Source: Clostridiales bacterium (lineage in GTDB: Bacteria > Bacillota > Clostridia > Oscillospirales > Ruminococcaceae). Taken from it: a stretch of 6,758 nt of DNA. A program made the translations under genes and the position numbers. The DNA lies in assembly GCA_029007575.1 (NCBI GenBank), contig JAQXIB010000239.1:1-6758 (forward strand), given 5' to 3'. Each line of letters starts with the position of its first letter. The first letter of the stretch is position 1. Below the pieces are notes generated by a model that saw nothing but the letters and a program-made list of their open reading frames with translations, was not told the origin of the DNA and made no database searches. Below, piece by piece: positions 1-5,824 of the stretch.

Positions 1-45
1 ATGCAATATCTCCTTGATTGTTCCGATGTTGGAAAGATTGTCCAT
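1..45 (-). CDS. rsmA: 16S rRNA dimethyladenosine transferase RsmA (KsgA), first 15 codons only
   Basis: On the minus strand an ATG at 43-45 opens a frame that stays open to the left edge and reads MDNLSNIGTIKEILH. From memory this closely matches the N-terminus of clostridial RsmA/KsgA, where such a segment is followed by the F-x-K-x-LGQNFL motif, which would lie outside this window. An SD-like AAGGGCGG (52-59) sits 6 nt upstream of the ATG, which supports the start. The family dimethylates two adjacent adenines near the 3' end of 16S rRNA during small-subunit maturation. It is the next gene in the same direction after the 97-residue protein, with an 82-nt gap that contains a strong hairpin. 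With only 15 residues visible the call rests on N-terminal similarity alone. Confidence 0.7.
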   Translation of the reverse strand, partial: MDNLSNIGTIKEILH

Positions 46-90
46 CTGTGTCCGCCCTTCTGTACATTACTGCAATTGGTATTGATATAC

Positions 91-123
91 GCAAAGCCGT
101 GCGAATTGACCGCACGGCTTTGC
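91..123 (-). terminator. 13-bp perfect stem-loop, probable terminator or attenuator
   Basis: Positions 91-103 and 111-123 are exact reverse complements (GCAAAGCCGTGCG and its partner), enclosing a 7-nt loop. The hairpin lies 4 nt past the stop codon of the 97-residue gene and 45 nt before the rsmA start. On the minus strand the stem ends in GGCTTTGC and is followed by GTATATC, so the U-tract is short and partly inside the stem. A Rho-independent terminator or a leaky attenuator before rsmA are the likeliest readings. Stem strength is certain; terminator activity is inferred. Confidence 0.55.
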
Positions 124-127
124 AGGT

Positions 128-421
128 TTATGCTTTGTTACTGTCTTTCAGCGCACGCTCCAACCAAATATCCGCCAACTCCAAAGCAGGATACAATCCC
201 TTTTTTTCTCCGCGTTTGATAATGCTTTCCAACGGATTCAAATTCGGATCAGTCGCCATGAGCTGAATGGTAACATCCCCTGCCATATCCATGTCATATG
301 CCTTTTCAGTGTTGTGAATGTTCAGCATTACCACATATGGATCCGACATATCGCCATAATAAATCGTATCGCCTTTGCGAACCAAGGGCTTCCCTTTATA
401 TGAAAAAAATTCTTCTGCCAT
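128..421 (-). CDS. Conserved protein of unknown function, 97 residues
   Basis: I do not recognise a named function. The protein is small, acidic-to-neutral and soluble, with no signal peptide, membrane segment or Cys cluster. Its N-terminal half looks beta-rich: FFSYKGKPLVRKGDTIYYG at residues 5-23, then YVVMLNI at 29-35 and VTIQLMATDP at 50-59. The C-terminal half looks helical, with ESIIKRGEKKGLY at 65-77 and LADIWLERAL at 82-91. I recall similar short hypothetical proteins in Clostridia, so I regard it as a real conserved gene. The ATG start at 419-421 follows a purine-rich SD tract (425-440, with AGAGGA 3 nt from the ATG). It has its own promoter and a structured leader upstream, and a strong hairpin follows its TAA stop, so it is probably expressed separately from rnf. 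rsmA follows in the same direction. Confidence 0.85.
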   Translation of the reverse strand: MAEEFFSYKGKPLVRKGDTIYYGDMSDPYVVMLNIHNTEKAYDMDMAGDVTIQLMATDPNLNPLESIIKRGEKKGLYPALELADIWLERALKDSNKA

Positions 422-527
422 CTGTCCTCTTTCCTTTCCTTATAGGGCGAGATGATATGGCTAACGCAGCTATCATCCCGCCGCCATCTAAAGTCGCTAC
501 TCAGACGGATGGTACTACCCAACCGCC
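422..527 (-). promoter_or_regulatory. Structured 5' leader of the 97-residue gene
   Basis: This is the stretch between the predicted transcription start (about 526-528) and the ATG at 421. It contains a strong stem-loop: positions 446-457 pair with 471-482 (12 bp, one G-U wobble on the minus-strand RNA). Inside it, after a 2-nt bulge, a 3-bp extension closes a 5-nt loop. A weaker hairpin sits further 5' (CCATC at 508-512 against GATGG at 484-488, with an inner GUC/GAC pair). The main stem ends 24 nt before the start codon, and the purine-rich SD lies in the unpaired remainder. There is no U-tract after the stem, so it is not a terminator. The role could be mRNA stability or control of translation. 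I could not match it to a known riboswitch class. Confidence 0.5.
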
Positions 528-533
528 AAGACT

Positions 534-562
534 AGTATACCACAAAAAAACGGCAATGTAAA
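534..562 (-). promoter_or_regulatory. Sigma-A-type promoter for the 97-residue gene
   Basis: Read on the minus strand, TTTACA (-35, 557-562) is separated by exactly 17 nt from TATACT (-10, 534-539). The bases TGG immediately before the -10 give an extended -10 element. This is five of six consensus bases in each box with ideal spacing, the best promoter I can see in the window. It starts 15 nt past the rnfB stop codon. The spacer includes a run of seven T. Transcription would start near 526-528. Confidence 0.75.
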
Positions 563-577
563 CAAAATTACAGGGAA

Positions 578-1423
578 TCAACAGGATTCGTCCTGTACGG
601 CAACCGTTCCGCCAAGGGTAGGCTCTGCCATATGGATGCATTTTACCGGACAAGCCTCCACGCAGGCGCCGCAGCTGACGCATTTTTCATAATCGATCCG
701 TGCCAGCTTGTCAACCACATGAATGGCGTCATATTGGCAGGTGCGCTCACATTTGCCGCAGGCGATACAACCGTTTTTGCAGATCGCACGAGCCGTTTTG
801 CCGTCTTGATGATTTGCACACACCACATCCACCGTTCCGGTCAGCCGATGCCGCAGGATCAAATGTTTTGGGCATTTGCTGACGCAGATACCGCAGCCGG
901 TACAAATATTCCGGTCAATCACCGCAATCCCATCCCGAATCGAAATCGCTCCATAAGGGCAGGAGTTGACGCAATCCCCGAAGCCCAAACATCCGTAAGC
1001 ACAATCTCCGTTTCCCGCAAACAAGGTATTGCATGCCGCACAGGAGGGCGTGCCGTGATAATCATACTTTTTACCGGTCACCGTACAGTTACCGTGACAG
1101 CAAACCACCGCAACCTGCTCCTCGACGTCGCTGTAACCGGTACCCAGTATCTCGCTGACTTTCTTTGACACGGGATCGCCGCCCGGCGCACAAAGATTGG
1201 TTTTTACGCTTCCGTCTTTGCCGCCCTTTGCCAATGCAGCCGCATACGCACTGCATCCGCTGTAACCGCAGGCGCCGCAATTGACGCCCGGCAACGCCTC
1301 AGTCAATGCCGCGACCGTTTCGTCAGTCTTCACGCTCATAACCGCAGATGCAATCGCCAAAAGCAGCCCCGCAAGCAGCCCTAAGCCCGCTAATATTAAA
1401 ATAGGTATCAGTATTTCCTGCAT
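578..1423 (-). CDS. rnfB: Rnf complex subunit RnfB, multi-cluster ferredoxin-like subunit
   Basis: RnfB receives electrons from reduced ferredoxin on the cytoplasmic side and passes them into the membrane part of the Rnf complex. Residues 4-28 form a single N-terminal membrane anchor. A Fe4S domain follows with C49, C52, C57 and C78 (CGACGYSGC, then NLCAPGG). A middle block carries C108/C109, C113, C128, C131, C141, C145, C151 and C155. Three ferredoxin-type CxxCxxCxxxC sets follow: C174-C184, C219-C229 and C248-C258. I count 29 cysteines, consistent with the long clostridial RnfB type of about six [4Fe-4S] clusters rather than the shorter proteobacterial form. The third-from-last set ends in CQ instead of CP, and the last residue is a Cys. 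It is the final gene of the operon, 55 nt after rnfA. AAAGGTGA (1431-1438) lies 7 nt before the ATG. Confidence 0.97.
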   Translation of the reverse strand: MQEILIPILILAGLGLLAGLLLAIASAVMSVKTDETVAALTEALPGVNCGACGYSGCSAYAAALAKGGKDGSVKTNLCAPGGDPVSKKVSEILGTGYSDVEEQVAVVCCHGNCTVTGKKYDYHGTPSCAACNTLFAGNGDCAYGCLGFGDCVNSCPYGAISIRDGIAVIDRNICTGCGICVSKCPKHLILRHRLTGTVDVVCANHQDGKTARAICKNGCIACGKCERTCQYDAIHVVDKLARIDYEKCVSCGACVEACPVKCIHMAEPTLGGTVAVQDESC

Positions 1424-1478
1424 ACTTTTTTCACCTTTCCCGCATTCTCAATCTGTTCTCCATACCACAAAAGGAAAG

Positions 1479-2069
1479 TTATTTAAAGATTCCTTCCACA
1501 ATGCCGCCGAAACCGACAAAGGTCATAGATACAATGCTTGCGGCGATCAAGGTAATCGGCACGCCCTCAAACACTTTCGGTACATTGCAGGTATTGAGCT
1601 TCTGACGCACGCCGGAGAACAACATCAATGCAAGCATAAATCCCAAACCAGCGCCTAACGCGTGTACCATCGATTGCCCGAAGCTGTAATCTTTTTCAAT
1701 ATTTAACAAAGTAACGCCTAATACCGCGCAGTTTGTCGTAATCAAAGGAAGATAAACGCCCAACGCTTTATATAAAGACGGAACATACCGTTTCAGCACA
1801 ATTTCAACCAACTGTACAAACAGTGCGATAACTAAAATAAACACCACCGTCTGCATATATTCCAGATTGTTCGGCGCAAGCAGCAAGCTGTATATCGGAT
1901 AGGTTACCGCGGTCGCCATCAGCATAACAAAAGTAACTGCCACGCTCATGCCGAAAGCCGAACTGACCTTTTTGGAGACTCCCAAAAACGGACAGCAGCC
2001 CATAAATTTGGAGAGCACAAAATTATCCACCAAAATGGCGCTGAGCAAAATGATCAACATTTCTTTCAT
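1479..2069 (-). CDS. rnfA: Rnf complex membrane subunit RnfA
   Basis: RnfA is an integral membrane subunit that, with its paralogue RnfE, forms the central electron-transfer core of Rnf. In structures of Rnf and the related Nqr, the two subunits together bind one intramembrane [2Fe-2S] cluster. Here the two expected Cys-bearing half-helices are present: NFVLSKFMGCCPFLGVSKK (residues 16-34, C26 in the conserved place) and PLITTNCAVLGVTLLN (108-123, C114). About six hydrophobic segments are visible. The length of 196 residues is normal for the family. An additional Cys, C25, directly precedes the expected ligand. The ATG at 2067-2069 has AGAAAGGA (2084-2091) at a rather long spacing of 14 nt. 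The gap to rnfE is 51 nt and to rnfB 55 nt, which fits one operon. Confidence 0.96.
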   Translation of the reverse strand: MKEMLIILLSAILVDNFVLSKFMGCCPFLGVSKKVSSAFGMSVAVTFVMLMATAVTYPIYSLLLAPNNLEYMQTVVFILVIALFVQLVEIVLKRYVPSLYKALGVYLPLITTNCAVLGVTLLNIEKDYSFGQSMVHALGAGLGFMLALMLFSGVRQKLNTCNVPKVFEGVPITLIAASIVSMTFVGFGGIVEGIFK

Positions 2070-2120
2070 GAATCAGATTCCATTCCTTTCTGTAATGAAT
2101 CGGAGGATTCTCTTTTTATC

Positions 2121-2783
2121 CTACGCCTGCTTGCCGGCAGTACAGCCTTCACAGCCGCCCTGACAGCTTTCACAGCCGAACTCTTTTTTGCCGAGTTTGC
2201 ATTTGGACAACAGATTGACCAGCGCAACCATGATGGCGAATACAAAGAAGCCGCCTGCCGGTGTAATAAAGAAGGTCATCGGCTCAATCAATCCTTTGGT
2301 GATCGGCAGTCCAAGCCAAGTTCCAAGCCCTAAAATCTCCCGTACCGAGCTGATCGCCACTAACGCCAGCGTAAATCCTAATCCCATGCCCAACGCGTCG
2401 CAGATCGAAGCGCGGATATTGTTCTTGCTGGCGAACACCTCGGCGCGGGCTAAAATAATACAGTTAACCACGATCAGCGATAAAAACACACCTAAAGCCT
2501 TATACAAATCAGGCAGATATTTCTGCATAAAAAAGCTGATGATCGTTACAAATCCTGCGATGATTACAATGAAAGAAGGCAACCGCACCTCTTTCGGAAT
2601 CACGTTTTTGAGCAGCGAGATCACAATATTGGAGCCGAGCAGCACGAAGGTTGCAGCCAAGCCCATCCCGATACCGTTTTGCACCAATGTCGTCACTGCA
2701 AGCGACGGACACAATCCCAACAGCATCACCAGCGTGGGATTTTCTTTAATCAATCCTTTTGTAAAGGTCTTCCAGTAACTCAT
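2121..2783 (-). CDS. rnfE: Rnf complex membrane subunit RnfE
   Basis: RnfE is the paralogous partner of RnfA and supplies the other half of the intramembrane cluster site. It also has about six membrane segments and, in this family, the opposite topology to RnfA. The diagnostic stretches are ENPTLVMLLGLCPSLAV (residues 14-30, C25) and LIVVNCIILARAEVFAS (103-119, C108), followed by DALGMGLGFTLAL at 129-141. The C-terminus carries a short Cys-rich tail, with C195 and then C204, C207, C211 and C214 in the pattern CxxCxxxCxxC, which proteobacterial RnfE lacks. The ATG overlaps the rnfG stop codon by the classic 4-nt ATGA arrangement, so translation is probably coupled. GGGGGAA (2792-2798) inside the end of rnfG is the SD, 8 nt upstream. 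Confidence 0.96.
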   Translation of the reverse strand: MSYWKTFTKGLIKENPTLVMLLGLCPSLAVTTLVQNGIGMGLAATFVLLGSNIVISLLKNVIPKEVRLPSFIVIIAGFVTIISFFMQKYLPDLYKALGVFLSLIVVNCIILARAEVFASKNNIRASICDALGMGLGFTLALVAISSVREILGLGTWLGLPITKGLIEPMTFFITPAGGFFVFAIMVALVNLLSKCKLGKKEFGCESCQGGCEGCTAGKQA

Positions 2784-3331
2784 TTCGATAATTCCCCCTT
2801 TACCGACTCAAACGCCAGCCGTGCCTGATTGACTCCCGCGCACATGGCTTTGGAAGAAATGGTCGCACCGGTAATCGCGTCTATTTCGTTGGCGTCCCCG
2901 GTCTTTACGCCGACCTCTCCGGTCTTGCCGATAAAACGATCGGTGAACTCCTTCGTTTCGATATTCGCACCGAGTCCGGGCGTTTCGGTATGAGACAATA
3001 CCTTGACGCCGGTAATGGCGCCCTGCGGGTCAAAACCGATTAAAAAGCTGATCGGGCCGTCATATCCGGAGGTTTCCCCTTGGATCAGGATGCCGGCGCC
3101 GTTATCCGCGCGGAACATATAGACTGCGCCCTCGGCCGTCTGCGTAAGCTGTGTGAAGCCGTCGGCGTCCGGCATGACTTCCTTGCCGGCTGTCCCGATC
3201 AATTCCATATCGGGGCCGGAAGTCTCCTCTGGCTTGGTAAACTGATAAGTGAGCGCCAGCGCTGCCGACACCACCACGGTAATGACTACCAGCACCACGA
3301 CCGGTCTTATGATATCTCTTACAATTTTCAT
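2780..3331 (-). CDS. rnfG: Rnf complex subunit RnfG, covalent FMN carrier
   Basis: RnfG carries a covalently bound FMN on the outer face of the membrane and relays electrons within the complex. Residues 7-29 form one N-terminal membrane anchor. The FMN-binding domain follows, with HTETPGLGANI at 114-124 and the flavinylation motif DAITGATISSKA at 151-162. T157 is the expected FMN attachment residue for ApbE, whose target pattern is Dxx(S/T)GAT. Length is 183 residues, normal for the family. The start is forced: a TAA in the same frame immediately precedes the ATG at 3329-3331. No strong SD stands at normal distance; only a GGA lies close by, and a good SD (3365-3372) is separated from the start by a hairpin. 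The 3' end overlaps rnfE by 4 nt. Confidence 0.96.
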   Translation of the reverse strand: MKIVRDIIRPVVVLVVITVVVSAALALTYQFTKPEETSGPDMELIGTAGKEVMPDADGFTQLTQTAEGAVYMFRADNGAGILIQGETSGYDGPISFLIGFDPQGAITGVKVLSHTETPGLGANIETKEFTDRFIGKTGEVGVKTGDANEIDAITGATISSKAMCAGVNQARLAFESVKGELSK

Positions 3332-3339
3332 TTATCCGT

Positions 3340-3372
3340 TCACATGCCGCCAAAAAGCGGCAATTCCTTTCC
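3340..3372 (-). promoter_or_regulatory. SD plus hairpin plus start-stop ATGTGA upstream of rnfG
   Basis: In the 75-nt gap between rnfD and rnfG the minus strand carries a strong SD, GGAAAGGA (3365-3372). A 6-bp stem follows, TGCCGC/GCGGCA with a 6-nt loop (arms 3357-3362 and 3345-3350), then ATGTGA (3340-3345), a start codon directly followed by a stop. The real rnfG ATG comes 8 nt after this. From SD to rnfG start is 33 nt, or 15 nt if the hairpin is folded out. The elements are seen directly. A role in setting the level of RnfG translation is inferred. Confidence 0.4.
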
Positions 3373-3406
3373 AAACATAGTGACAATCTTTGCTTGCCCG
3401 CTATTC

Positions 3407-4357
3407 CTATTTTGCCGGTTTGGGCTGTTTTTTTCTGCCTACCGGTCTGGAAGCAGTTGCTTTATCAATATAAGGCACCAAGATATTCATGAACAAAATC
3501 GAAAACGACACGCCCTCCGGATAAGAACCGAACACCCGGATCATCACTGTGATAAAGCCGCACCCGAAGCCGAAAATCACTTTGCCCCACTCTGTGATCG
3601 GGGAAGTGCTGTAATCGGTCGCCATAAAAATCGCGCCCAGCATCAATCCGCCCGACAGCAATTGATATACCGGCTGCGCATCAAACAGCGCGCAAAGCAC
3701 AAACACCGTTCCGAGAAAAACCAGCGGCACTGTGGGACTAATGACCCGCTTGATGACCAGATACAATCCGCCGATCAGCAGCGCCAAACCGCTCACTTCG
3801 CCGATACAACCTCCCTTGGCACCGAGGAACATTTCCAACAGCGAGGGCAGTTTGTCCGGAGTGGAAATCATGGTCAGCGGCGTCGCAGTAGCCACTGCAT
3901 CCACACCGGCATTCTGATAAAAAAACGGCTCTACCCAATGCGTCATCTGCGACGTAAAAGAGATCATCAGCACAATACGCGCCGTAATCGCGGGGTTGGC
4001 AAAATTTTGTCCGATTCCGCCGAACAGTTGCTTTACGATGACGATGGCGATAAAGCAACCGATGACCGCCATCCACAGCGGAATGGTTACCGGCAGATTA
4101 AACGCAAGCAGCATACCCGTGACGACTGCGCTTAAATCCCCGATGGTGTTATCCCGTTTCATAACACGCCGCGACAGATACTCGAACACAACGCAAGACA
4201 GGACACAGACTGCAACGACCAGCAACGCCCGCCAGCCAAATACGATGGCCCCGGCAATCAGCGCAGGACAAAGCGCAATAATGACATCCAGCATGATTTT
4301 TGTGGTGGAATTTCCGCTTCGAATATGGGGCGATGCGGCAACAGTTAATTGACTCAA
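3407..4357 (-). CDS. rnfD: Rnf complex membrane subunit RnfD, covalent FMN carrier
   Basis: RnfD is a polytopic membrane subunit, homologous to NqrB, that holds a covalent FMN and takes part in ion translocation. The N-terminus has the family pattern with ASPHIRSGNSTTKIMLDVI at residues 8-26. GIGQNFANPAITARI at 115-128 is also typical. DAVATATPLTMIS at 153-165 is the flavinylation region; T159 is the expected FMN attachment site. GAIFMATDYSTSPIT at 241-255 and FGSYPEGVSFSILFMN at 276-291 are conserved in the family. Eight to ten hydrophobic segments are visible and the last 13 residues form a basic tail. The start is TTG (4355-4357), chosen because AAAGGGTGA lies 7 nt upstream and because it gives the full family N-terminus. 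It lies 60 nt after rnfC. Confidence 0.95.
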   Translation of the reverse strand: MSQLTVAASPHIRSGNSTTKIMLDVIIALCPALIAGAIVFGWRALLVVAVCVLSCVVFEYLSRRVMKRDNTIGDLSAVVTGMLLAFNLPVTIPLWMAVIGCFIAIVIVKQLFGGIGQNFANPAITARIVLMISFTSQMTHWVEPFFYQNAGVDAVATATPLTMISTPDKLPSLLEMFLGAKGGCIGEVSGLALLIGGLYLVIKRVISPTVPLVFLGTVFVLCALFDAQPVYQLLSGGLMLGAIFMATDYSTSPITEWGKVIFGFGCGFITVMIRVFGSYPEGVSFSILFMNILVPYIDKATASRPVGRKKQPKPAK

Positions 4358-4364
4358 AATGTAT

Positions 4365-4373
4365 TCACCCTTT
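4365..4373 (-). promoter_or_regulatory. Ribosome binding site that fixes the TTG start of rnfD
   Basis: AAAGGGTGA on the minus strand lies 7 nt before the TTG at 4355-4357. No ATG or GTG stands at a similar distance in frame; the first in-frame ATG would remove about 21 residues including the conserved SPHIRS region. This makes TTG the best-supported start. Confidence 0.7.
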
Positions 4374-4417
4374 GTATGAAAATTACAGGATCATCCCTGT
4401 GAACAATAATACTAAAA

Positions 4418-5731
4418 TTATCCTTTTTTCTCCCGCAGCATCGCTTTGGCAAGCTGATTTTTTGCCGCAAGGTCCCTTTTGGCGGGGCAGATATAAGAGC
4501 AGCATCCGCAATTGATGCACAAATTAACCTTCAAGCTCTTTAATGCCTCGGAATTACGGTTGTCATACGCCCGTTCCAATGCAGCCGGCATCAGCTTGAC
4601 CGGACAAACCCGCGTACATTTGCCGCACCGAATACAAGCGGTCGTTTTGGTGTAGGACATTTGACTGGTTTTGAACGCCAGAATGGCATTGTTGTTTTTA
4701 ATGATCGGCAAATCTACATCAGGCACCGAAACGCCCATCATCGGTCCGCCCATCAAAATTTCCTTGCAATCCTCCGGATTACAGCCGCAGAACGCCAGCA
4801 CCTCCCGAATCGAAGCGCCTAACGGAACTTCGATGTTTTTCGGCTGAGACACCGCGTCTCCGTCTACCGTCAGCCGTCTGGAAACCAGCGGCATTCCTGT
4901 TTTAAAATACTGAGACAAAGCGGAAACGGTGGAAACATTCATGACAATCACACCGCAGTCTGCCGGCAATTGTCCTTCTTCGACCACTTTTCCGGTCGCG
5001 CTGTAGATCAGCACCTTCTCCGCACCCTGCGGATAACGGTTTTTGAGCGGCATGACCGATACCCCGCTCATCGAATCGGTCACTTCGGACAATAAAGCAA
5101 TGGCTTTCGGCTTGTTTTGCTCAATACCGATCACGCATTTTGTCAGTGAAAGATAACTCATTACCAGCTTGATGCCGTCCGCGATCTCCTGCGGATGTTC
5201 CATGCATTCCCGATAGTCGGAGGTAATATACGGCTCGCACTCCGCGCCGTTGATGATGAGGGTATCCACTCGGTCGATATCCTTGTAGGCCAGCTTCAAA
5301 TGAGTCGGAAAGCCGGCGCCTCCCAAGCCTGACAAGCCGCTTTCCCGCACCGCCGCAATAAATTCCTCCCGATTCGACACCTGGGGCGGGGCAAGTTCCG
5401 GCCAGGGCGTCTGTTTGCCGTCCGTTTCGATCACGACCGTCTTGACAAATCTTCCGCCGGAGGTGAGATCCTCTTCGATTTTCTTCACGGTACCAGACAC
5501 GCTCGAATGCATCGGAACTCCCATCGGAGCGGTACTGTCTCCGATTTTCTGCCCCACATATACCGTATCACCTGCCGAGACCGTCGGAATGGCTTCCTGT
5601 CCCATATGCTGCTGCATCGGAATACGGACAACCTGCGGCAGCGGCAACGAAACCGTACTTAATTCCGAAGTGTTTTTATAGTGCTTTAAATGCACGCCCG
5701 GCAATGCCTTTCTGCTTTTTATAATCGCCAT
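4418..5731 (-). CDS. rnfC: Rnf complex subunit RnfC, NAD(H)-reacting flavo-iron-sulfur subunit
   Basis: RnfC is the peripheral cytoplasmic subunit that exchanges electrons with NAD+/NADH. The N-terminal region has PGVHLKHYKN (residues 11-20) and a biotinyl-lipoyl-like barrel around 46-84. The nucleotide and flavin site shows SGLGGAGFPTHLK (134-146), NGAECEPYITSDYR (161-174) and RYPQGAEKVLI (232-242), as in the NuoF-like fold. An SLBB-type segment lies around 284-315. Two ferredoxin-type [4Fe-4S] sites follow: C366, C369, C372, C376 and C405, C408, C411, C415, with an additional C410 in the second. At 437 residues it matches clostridial RnfC and lacks the long repetitive tail of the proteobacterial form. 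It is the first rnf gene, 61 nt after the acetyltransferase gene. AAAGGTGA (5741-5748) lies 9 nt before the ATG. Confidence 0.97.
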   Translation of the reverse strand: MAIIKSRKALPGVHLKHYKNTSELSTVSLPLPQVVRIPMQQHMGQEAIPTVSAGDTVYVGQKIGDSTAPMGVPMHSSVSGTVKKIEEDLTSGGRFVKTVVIETDGKQTPWPELAPPQVSNREEFIAAVRESGLSGLGGAGFPTHLKLAYKDIDRVDTLIINGAECEPYITSDYRECMEHPQEIADGIKLVMSYLSLTKCVIGIEQNKPKAIALLSEVTDSMSGVSVMPLKNRYPQGAEKVLIYSATGKVVEEGQLPADCGVIVMNVSTVSALSQYFKTGMPLVSRRLTVDGDAVSQPKNIEVPLGASIREVLAFCGCNPEDCKEILMGGPMMGVSVPDVDLPIIKNNNAILAFKTSQMSYTKTTACIRCGKCTRVCPVKLMPAALERAYDNRNSEALKSLKVNLCINCGCCSYICPAKRDLAAKNQLAKAMLREKKG

Positions 5732-5784
5732 ATGCTATGTTCACCTTTCTATCTGTTGATTCCCATTCATGATCCTATCTTTCA

Positions 5785-5824
5785 TACTAAAATCAGATTG
5801 AAAGTGTTTCATCCGATTTTAGTA
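5785..5824 (-). terminator. Long stem-loop at the end of the acetyltransferase gene, possible terminator
   Basis: TACTAAAATC (5785-5794 and its partner at 5815-5824) forms a 10-bp perfect outer stem. After one mismatch the pairing continues for 2 bp, a 1-nt bulge and 5 bp, to a 3-nt loop at 5804-5806. The structure contains the last ten codons and the TGA stop of the acetyltransferase. On the minus strand the inner hairpin is followed by TGATTTTAG, a modest U-tract. It could end or attenuate the Gx-GNAT transcript just before rnfC, or only protect an mRNA 3' end. I see no convincing promoter between it and rnfC, so part of the transcription may read through. Confidence 0.4.

Noticed and set aside
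46..90. Promoter for rsmA (TTGCGT, 17 nt, AGTAAT)
   Set aside because: The match is three of six and four of six, and the expected start would fall practically on the SD. Too weak to report as a feature.
1..219. Plus-strand frames at the left edge starting with MQYLL or MFRCW
   Set aside because: They run over the rsmA start, the perfect hairpin and the end of the 97-residue gene, all better explained on the minus strand.
544..550. Seven-T run on the minus strand after rnfB as a terminator tail
   Set aside because: No GC-rich hairpin stands directly before it; the small stems near the rnfB stop are too far away. The run falls in the spacer of a near-consensus promoter, which explains it better.
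632..1168. 178-codon plus-strand open frame
   Set aside because: It is antisense to the Cys-rich part of rnfB and has no family-like motif or supporting SD.
2188..2778. 196-codon plus-strand open frame
   Set aside because: It covers rnfE in the opposite direction, and its composition is that of a complementary-frame shadow of a membrane protein.
3080..4135. 351-codon open frame on the plus strand
   Set aside because: It lies antisense to rnfG and rnfD, crosses their junction, and translates to a His/Arg/Gln-rich sequence without domains. Both minus-strand genes are unmistakable, so this is a shadow.
5732..5792. A sigma-A promoter directly upstream of rnfC
   Set aside because: Candidate boxes such as TTTCAA and TAGTAT have wrong spacing or too few consensus bases, so I do not call one.
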